DNA from: Pseudomonas sp. HN11
GTDB lineage: Bacteria > Pseudomonadota > Gammaproteobacteria > Pseudomonadales > Pseudomonadaceae
Assembly (NCBI RefSeq): GCF_021390155.1
Contig: NZ_CP089985.1
Coordinates: 620,001-684,000, forward strand
Length of the DNA stretch: 64,000 nt
Direction: 5' to 3'
Position numbers and translations under genes: made by a program. Within the stretch, counting starts at the first letter, position 1. Each line of letters starts with the position of its first letter. The notes beneath the pieces were generated by a model. The model was not told the DNA's origin. It saw nothing but the letters and a program-made list of their open reading frames with translations, and ran no database searches. Of the stretch, positions 58,577 to 64,000 are shown piece by piece.

Positions 58577-60184
58577 TCAGTGACGGAAGTGACGCATACC
58601 GGTGAAGACCATGGCGATGCCGGCTTCATCAGCGGCAGCGATGACTTCAGCGTCACGCATCGAGCCGCCCGGTTGGATCACGGCGGTCACGCCTGCCTTG
58701 GCGGCGTTGTCCAGACCGTCACGGAACGGGAAGAATGCGTCGGAAGCCATTACCGAACCCACCACCTGCAAACCCGCGTGCTCAGCCTTGATCGCGGCGA
58801 TACGCGCTGAGTTCACACGGCTCATCTGGCCGGCGCCGACACCGATGGTCTGGCGGTTCTTGGCGTAGACGATGGCGTTGGACTTCACGTACTTGGCCAC
58901 TTTCCAGGCGAAGATCAGGTCATTGATCTCTTGCTCGGTCGGGGCGCGCTGGGTCACAACTTTAAGGTCCTGGCTGCCGATCATGCCGATGTCACGGCTC
59001 TGTACCAGCAAGCCGCCGTTGACGCGCTTGTAGTCCCAGGCGGCGGCACGCTCAGCCGACCACTCGCCGCAGGCCAGCAGGCGCACGTTGGCTTTTGCCG
59101 CCACGATGGCGCGGGCTTCTTCGCTGACGCTTGGGGCAATGATCACTTCAACGAACTGACGCTCGACGATCGCCTTGGCGGTCTCGGCATCCAGTTCACG
59201 GTTGAACGCGATGATGCCGCCGAACGCCGATTCGGTGTCGGTGGCGTAGGCCAGTTCGTAGGCCTGGCGAATGCCGCCTTCCGCGTCCGGGCTCACGGCC
59301 ACGCCGCATGGGTTGGCGTGTTTGACGATCACGCAGGCCGGCTTGACGAAGCTCTTCACGCATTCCAGCGCGGCGTCGGTGTCGGCCACGTTGTTGTAGG
59401 ACAGCTCTTTGCCCTGCAGTTGGGTCGCGGTAGCGATGCCCACTTCGGCGGGTTTGGCTTCTACGTAGAATGCCGCGCTCTGGTGCGGGTTCTCGCCGTA
59501 GCGCATTTCCTGGGCCTTGATGAACTGGCTGTTGAAGGTGCGCGGGAACTGGCTGCGCCCTTCGGTGCTCAGGGTTTCAACCGTTTGGTTAACGGTGCCC
59601 ATGTAGTTGGCAATCATGCCGTCGTAGGCAGCGGTGTGTTCGAAGGCCTTGAGCATCAGGTCGAAGCGCTGGGCGTAGGTCAGGCCACCGGCTTTCAGGC
59701 TTTGCAGCACGTTGGCGTAATCGCTGGCGTTAACCACGATGGCCACGTCTTTGTGGTTCTTGGCCGCCGAGCGCACCATGGTCGGGCCACCGATATCGAT
59801 GTTTTCGATGGCGGTCGGCAGGTCGCAACCTGGCTTGTTGATGGTGGCTTCGAACGGATAGAGGTTAACGGCCACCAAGTCGATCGGCTTGATGCCGTGC
59901 TCGGCCATGATCGCGTCGTCGGTGCCGCGACGGCCGAGGATGCCGCCGTGGATTTTCGGGTGCAGGGTCTTGACCCGACCGTCCATCATTTCTGCGAAAC
60001 CGGTGTAGTCCGCCACTTCCACTGCGGCCACGCCGTTGTCCTGCAGCAGTTTGAAGGTCCCGCCTGTGGAGAGGATTTCCACGCCCAGGGCTTCCAGCTC
60101 CCGGGCAAATTCGAGGATCCCGGTCTTGTCGGAGACACTGATCAAGGCGCGGCGGATCGGCAGGCGGGTAGTCTGGTCGGTCAT
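58577..60184 (-). CDS. purH: Bifunctional AICAR transformylase / IMP cyclohydrolase PurH
   Basis: The protein has 535 residues from the ATG at 60184 ([23 protein letters not shown]), the standard length; GGAA lies 6 bases upstream. An ATG four codons earlier is possible. The N-terminal IMP cyclohydrolase domain has [25 protein letters not shown] and [15 protein letters not shown]. The C-terminal formyltransferase has [10 protein letters not shown] (catalytic Lys-His) and [14 protein letters not shown]. It performs the last two steps to IMP. Confidence 0.98.
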   Translation of the reverse strand: MTDQTTRLPIRRALISVSDKTGILEFARELEALGVEILSTGGTFKLLQDNGVAAVEVADYTGFAEMMDGRVKTLHPKIHGGILGRRGTDDAIMAEHGIKPIDLVAVNLYPFEATINKPGCDLPTAIENIDIGGPTMVRSAAKNHKDVAIVVNASDYANVLQSLKAGGLTYAQRFDLMLKAFEHTAAYDGMIANYMGTVNQTVETLSTEGRSQFPRTFNSQFIKAQEMRYGENPHQSAAFYVEAKPAEVGIATATQLQGKELSYNNVADTDAALECVKSFVKPACVIVKHANPCGVAVSPDAEGGIRQAYELAYATDTESAFGGIIAFNRELDAETAKAIVERQFVEVIIAPSVSEEARAIVAAKANVRLLACGEWSAERAAAWDYKRVNGGLLVQSRDIGMIGSQDLKVVTQRAPTEQEINDLIFAWKVAKYVKSNAIVYAKNRQTIGVGAGQMSRVNSARIAAIKAEHAGLQVVGSVMASDAFFPFRDGLDNAAKAGVTAVIQPGGSMRDAEVIAAADEAGIAMVFTGMRHFRH

Positions 60185-60266
60185 TTCAATTTCCATCAAA
60201 AGCAAAGGAGTCAGCAAAAAAGGCGACCGTTTTTTACGCGGGCGCCTTTCTGGTTTGATTGAATGC

Positions 60267-60587
60267 TTACAACAAATCGTACTGCTTGAGCTTTTTGCGC
60301 AAGGTGCCACGGTTGAGGCCCAGCAGCTCACTGGCTTTGGTCTGGTTACCCTTCACGTAATTCATCACGCTTTCGAGCAAGGGCGCCTCGACTTCGGAGA
60401 GCACCAGGTTGTACACGTCCGTGACGGAAGCGCCCTCAAGGTGGGCGAAATAATTGTGCAGCGCCTTCTCGACACTCCCGCGAAGGGTCTGGCCTTCTTC
60501 GCTCGGCGTGTTGAGGTGCTGTTTCAAATTGACGTTGTCGCTCACGGGTGTTGTTCCACTCACTAAAGTCTCGGTCATCATCGTCAT
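60267..60587 (-). CDS. fis: DNA-binding protein Fis
   Basis: The 106-residue protein has a C-terminal helix-turn-helix, [37 protein letters not shown], that is diagnostic of Fis. The N-terminus is variable as usual. The start at 60587 is favoured because it overlaps the dusB stop by 4 bases (ATGA); an ATG three codons later is also possible. The dusB-fis pairing is the classic arrangement. Fis bends DNA and modulates transcription and recombination with growth phase. Confidence 0.97.
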   Translation of the reverse strand: MTMMTETLVSGTTPVSDNVNLKQHLNTPSEEGQTLRGSVEKALHNYFAHLEGASVTDVYNLVLSEVEAPLLESVMNYVKGNQTKASELLGLNRGTLRKKLKQYDLL

Positions 60588-61597
60588 GCGGCCACCCCCT
60601 TTGCATCCCCTGTTCCCAGGCTCTTGTCACGTTCGGCGAAGAACTCACGAACGGTGGCGACCTGTGCCTGCGTTTCATCCAAACGATTGAACTGAGCGCG
60701 GAATTCCTTGGCGCCCGGCAAGGTGGCGAGGTACCAGCCGACATGCTTGCGAGCAATGCGCACGCCCATCACGTCTCCGTAGAAAACATGAAGTGCGGCC
60801 AGATGCTCTAGCAGAATACGTTCCACCTCGATCAGCTCCGGTGCCGGCAACACTTCGCCGGTACGCAGAAAATGCTCGATCTCACGAAAAATCCACGGCC
60901 GCCCCTGGGCAGCCCGGCCAATCAACAAGCCATCGGCACCGGTAGCGTGCAGTACGCGCCGGGCTTTCTCGGCGGAGTCGATGTCGCCATTGGCAAACAC
61001 CGGCATCGACACCGTCTGCTTGATCGCGGCGATGGTGTCGTACTCGGCTTCACCGGTGTAAAGGTCGGCGCGGGTGCGGCCATGCACCGCCAGCGCTGTA
61101 ATGCCTGCCTGTTCAGCGATCTTCGCCACTGTCAGGCCGTTCTTGTTGTCCCGGTCCCAGCCGGTACGGATCTTCAGGGTGACCGGTACATCCACTGCGG
61201 CGACAACGGCCTGCAGGATCTCGGCAACCAACTGCTCATCTTTCAACAGCGCGGAACCGGCGGCCTTATTGCAGACCTTCTTGGCCGGGCAGCCCATGTT
61301 GATGTCGATGATCTGTGCCCCCAACTCCACGTTGGCCCGGGCCGCATCCGCCAGCATCTGTGCATCTCCACCGGCGATCTGCACCGAGCGCGGCTCGGGA
61401 TCACCTTCGTGGATCATGCGCATCCGCGATTTGCGGGTGTTCCACAAGCTCATGTCGCTGGTGACCATTTCCGAGACTACTAGACCCGCGCCCAAACGCT
61501 TGCACAGCTGACGAAAGGGCTGGTCGGTAACCCCCGCCATCGGGGCGAGGATCAAGCCGTTCTGCAATGTGTATGGGCCGATGCGTACCGCCGACAT
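60584..61597 (-). CDS. dusB: tRNA-dihydrouridine synthase B DusB
   Basis: The 337-residue flavoprotein has [49 protein letters not shown] (catalytic Cys in the KKVCN motif), [16 protein letters not shown] and [18 protein letters not shown]. It reduces specific uridines in tRNA with NADPH and FMN. It is the first gene of the dusB-fis operon, coupled by a 4-base overlap. Confidence 0.98.
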   Translation of the reverse strand: MSAVRIGPYTLQNGLILAPMAGVTDQPFRQLCKRLGAGLVVSEMVTSDMSLWNTRKSRMRMIHEGDPEPRSVQIAGGDAQMLADAARANVELGAQIIDINMGCPAKKVCNKAAGSALLKDEQLVAEILQAVVAAVDVPVTLKIRTGWDRDNKNGLTVAKIAEQAGITALAVHGRTRADLYTGEAEYDTIAAIKQTVSMPVFANGDIDSAEKARRVLHATGADGLLIGRAAQGRPWIFREIEHFLRTGEVLPAPELIEVERILLEHLAALHVFYGDVMGVRIARKHVGWYLATLPGAKEFRAQFNRLDETQAQVATVREFFAERDKSLGTGDAKGVAA

Positions 61598-61782
61598 AGG
61601 ACTTCCCTGTTGTGGGGCCGGATCATTAGAGTTCGAAAAAGGGTTGGCATGATACCCGCTCTCGATGACTGGATAAAGGCTGAATTGGATAAAATCTGAA
61701 CAGTTATTTCTTTATCGCCACCGGTTTGGTTGCGCACAGTAAAGTCAATAACCTGCCGTCAAATCTCAATGCATGAGCCGAT

Positions 61783-63015
61783 TCACTCCGGCGAGTGAAA
61801 GCTCAGGCTGTAATTCACGGCTTTGTTGCCCGGATCGAGGATGTCCAGGGAGATATGGATCGGGGTTTGCGAGGGCATTTCGCTAACACCGGCCAACTCG
61901 CCGCTGAGGTATTCGGCGGGTTTGAAGCGACGACTGGCAATCAGGCTGCCATTCAAATCGGCAAATCGCAGCTCCAGCAGCGGGAAGGGCTGGGTGAAGG
62001 TCGCGCGGTTATAGATGATCGCATCCACTACCAAGGCCCCGGCGAAGTCCGGGTGGCTGCGCACGACCAGGTTGCTGCTCTTGATATGGGCGATATCGAC
62101 CCGTGATGGCACCGTGCAGCCCAGTGTGGGGCACACTTGTTGGAACCACGGGCGATAGGCGTCCTGGCGAGCCAGGTCGTCGAATTGATAAGCGATGTAC
62201 TGACCGGCAAGGCCGCCGGCAGCGATCAGTACCAGCAACAGCCAGACCAGCCGACGGCCCCAGCCCGATGGGCGTTTTTGCGCGTAGAGGTGCAGCGGGT
62301 CATCTTCCAGGTCCTGGAGCACATCGTCATGCACGCTGGCCTCTGCGCGTGGGCGTTTGCGGCGAGGTGGCAGTCGATCTTCGGGTTCGGCCGCTTTGGT
62401 CAGTGGCGTGAACGGCGGGTCGATGTCGTCATCGTCCGGCGTTGAACGCAGTGGCGGCTCATCGTCGAGATCGTCGGTGTGGAGCGACATGGAGGGTTCG
62501 GTGCGCTGCTTGGTCGCAGGTTCAGGCTCGTCTTCGGTGACGTGGAGGCGCTCTTCAGGCGGGTCGCTGAACAGGCTCGCCGCCCATTTTTCCTCTTCGG
62601 CCTTGACCGTGTCACGGCTGGCGCTGAAGGATTCTTCCTTCTGGCGGCGGTCGGTGCCGGGCTGGCGACGATCTGCACCCACGGGCAGCGTGTGCTGAAT
62701 CTCGCGGCGTTCCAGCTTGGCCAGTTCTTCGTCCAGGTCAAGGTTGTCCAGGTCCAGCTCTTCGGCGGTCCACTGCTTCTGGCTGATGGCGCGCGGGGCC
62801 TCGGGAGCGGCGTCGGGCGCCGGCTCAATGAAGGCCGGCGGCTCGGGCAGCGGCTCCTGTGCCTGGCCGCGTTGCTCCAGCAACTGGCGAGCGGCATTGA
62901 ACACCTGCAGGCACGAGCCGCAGCGCACCACGCCGCGGGCCACGCTCAATTGAGCGTGGTTGACGCGAAAGCGTGCTTGGCAGTGTGGGCACTGGGTGAC
63001 GAAACTGTCGGTCAT
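61783..63015 (-). CDS. Zinc-ribbon and DUF3426 domain membrane protein
   Basis: The protein has 410 residues from the ATG at 63015 (MTDSFVTQCPHCQARFRVNHAQL). The N-terminal zinc ribbon has CPHC and CGSC (MJ0042-type). A long acidic, Pro-rich, low-complexity region follows (about 55-255), then a single membrane helix (RLVWLLLVLIAAGGLAGQYIAY, about 260-285) and a C-terminal DUF3426 domain with YNRATFTQPFPLLELRFADLNGSLIASRRFKPAEYL. The function is unknown; the topology suggests a cytoplasmic ribbon and periplasmic C-terminus. It lies between dusB and prmA, a conserved position in Pseudomonas. Confidence 0.92.
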   Translation of the reverse strand: MTDSFVTQCPHCQARFRVNHAQLSVARGVVRCGSCLQVFNAARQLLEQRGQAQEPLPEPPAFIEPAPDAAPEAPRAISQKQWTAEELDLDNLDLDEELAKLERREIQHTLPVGADRRQPGTDRRQKEESFSASRDTVKAEEEKWAASLFSDPPEERLHVTEDEPEPATKQRTEPSMSLHTDDLDDEPPLRSTPDDDDIDPPFTPLTKAAEPEDRLPPRRKRPRAEASVHDDVLQDLEDDPLHLYAQKRPSGWGRRLVWLLLVLIAAGGLAGQYIAYQFDDLARQDAYRPWFQQVCPTLGCTVPSRVDIAHIKSSNLVVRSHPDFAGALVVDAIIYNRATFTQPFPLLELRFADLNGSLIASRRFKPAEYLSGELAGVSEMPSQTPIHISLDILDPGNKAVNYSLSFHSPE

Positions 63016-63045
63016 GCGGCCATCCGATTCAGGCAAGCGCTCATT

Positions 63046-63924
63046 CTAGCGCCGACGACCGCTGATGCGTACCCAGCCGTCACGGTTGGCGATCGGATCC
63101 AGCTCGAAATCCTGCGCGTAGGCGGCAGCGACGTCTTCGCCTTGCTCGGCCAGGATGCCCGACAGCGCCAGGCGACCACCCGGTTTGACCAGGCTCGACA
63201 GCTGCGGCGCCAGGGACACCAGCGGGCCGGCGAGGATGTTGGCCACCAGCACGTCGGCCTGCACCTGGGGCAGGTCTTCAGGCAGATACAGTGGGAATTT
63301 GCCTTCAGGGATGTTGTTGCGTCCGGCGTTATCGCGGGAAGCTTCCAGGGCTTGCACGTCGATGTCGGTGCCCACGGCTTGCTTGGCACCCAGCAATAGC
63401 GCGGCAATTGCCAGGATCCCCGAGCCGCAGCCGAAGTCCAGCACGTTACTGTCAGTCAGGTCCTGGCCATCCAGCCATTCCAGGCACAGCGCAGTGGTGG
63501 GGTGGGTGCCGGTGCCGAACGCCAGGCCCGGGTCGAGCAGCAGGTTGACCGCGTCCGGCTCAGGCGCGGCATGCCAGCTCGGCACGATCCACAGGCGCTG
63601 GCCGAAACGCATCGGCTGGAAGTTGTCCATCCAGCTGCGTTCCCAGTCCTGGTTTTCGATGACTTCACTGTGATGCTCGGGCAGCGGGCTGCCAGTGAGC
63701 AATTCCATATGGGCCAGCACAGCGGCGGCATCGGTACCGTCTTCGAACAGGGCCAGCAAGTGGGTGTGGGACCACAGCGGGGTGGTGTTGAGTTCCGGTT
63801 CGAAGATCGGTTGGTCTTCGGCGTCCATGAAGGTCACCGAAACAGCGCCTACTTCGAGGAAAGCGTCTTCATAGGTTTCGGCTTGTTCTGGGCTGATGGC
63901 GAGACGGACTTGCAGCCAAGGCAT
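63046..63924 (-). CDS. prmA: Ribosomal protein L11 methyltransferase PrmA
   Basis: The protein has 292 residues from the ATG at 63924 ([22 protein letters not shown]); a GTG three codons earlier is less likely. The class I SAM-binding motif is [30 protein letters not shown], preceded by [20 protein letters not shown], typical of PrmA, and the catalytic-region motif [11 protein letters not shown]. It trimethylates L11. It is the last gene in the window, with 76 bp of upstream sequence remaining. Confidence 0.98.
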   Translation of the reverse strand: MPWLQVRLAISPEQAETYEDAFLEVGAVSVTFMDAEDQPIFEPELNTTPLWSHTHLLALFEDGTDAAAVLAHMELLTGSPLPEHHSEVIENQDWERSWMDNFQPMRFGQRLWIVPSWHAAPEPDAVNLLLDPGLAFGTGTHPTTALCLEWLDGQDLTDSNVLDFGCGSGILAIAALLLGAKQAVGTDIDVQALEASRDNAGRNNIPEGKFPLYLPEDLPQVQADVLVANILAGPLVSLAPQLSSLVKPGGRLALSGILAEQGEDVAAAYAQDFELDPIANRDGWVRISGRRR

Positions 63925-64000
63925 GGCGGGCACCTTTGAAAAAATGAATGTGCGACGGGTGGGTCGCGAAAGCGCGCAAGTTTACGCGAGCAGCGGGCAG

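Overview
The window is chromosomal DNA from a fluorescent Pseudomonas (P. fluorescens group, species not determined). The high-GC codon use, the prmA-DUF3426-dusB-fis-purH-purD-retS order, the urt/ure cluster, REP-type palindromes and a CobJ carrying a CbiG-like N-terminus all fit. From memory, P. aeruginosa keeps the prmA-to-retS block and the urt/ure block almost next to each other. Here about 31 kb of other genes lie between them.

Layout. 1-4.3 kb: tail of an AraC-type regulator, a PsiF-like periplasmic protein, an AI-2E-family membrane protein, and a divergent chaperone pair (Hsp70-like and CbpA) with a good sigma-32 promoter in front of cbpA. 4.35-12.4 kb: one 2676-residue gene with a dermonecrotic-toxin-like N-terminus, three cap-plus-LRR units, a NEL-type ubiquitin ligase domain with a CxD motif, and a C-terminal SET-like domain. 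12.7-22.6 kb, minus strand: urea ABC transporter urtABCDE, then ureD, ureA, two acetyltransferases, ureB and ureC, probably driven by a sigma-54 promoter with an upstream NtrC-type dyad. 22.9-40.1 kb, plus strand: three adjacent giant paralogous genes (1828, 2400 and 1436 residues) made of tandem DUF4329/JAMM-like modules. 40.2-45.1 kb, minus strand: a copper-handling cluster (DUF2946, PCu(A)C chaperone, DUF2946, OprC-type receptor, PepSY membrane protein). 45.2-45.8 kb: a type II toxin-antitoxin pair. 46.2-52.5 kb: cobalamin ring genes cobKL, divergent from cobGHIJ, ending in a strong terminator. 52.8-54.2 kb: a gene of unknown function and a MarC-family protein. 54.2-63.9 kb, minus strand: retS, purD, purH, fis, dusB, a DUF3426 zinc-ribbon protein and prmA.

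The most unusual content is the set of four giant genes. The NEL/SET gene and the first two DUF4329 genes carry the same 15-bp element (consensus YTAAYTATSTARCSC) 54-61 bp upstream of the start codon, which suggests co-regulation although they lie 18 kb apart on either side of the urease cluster. The NEL domain is a eukaryote-directed ubiquitin ligase fold. Three head modules of the DUF4329 proteins keep a Glu / HSH / (S/T)xxD constellation like that of JAMM metallo-isopeptidases. A working hypothesis is a host-directed effector set that acts on ubiquitin or similar modifiers; no secretion genes lie in the window. The three DUF4329 genes are co-linear over their tail modules and differ by loss of head modules, so they descend from one long ancestor.

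The rest of the window is ordinary metabolism and regulation. Coding calls rest on reading the translated proteins by eye; no database search was possible.
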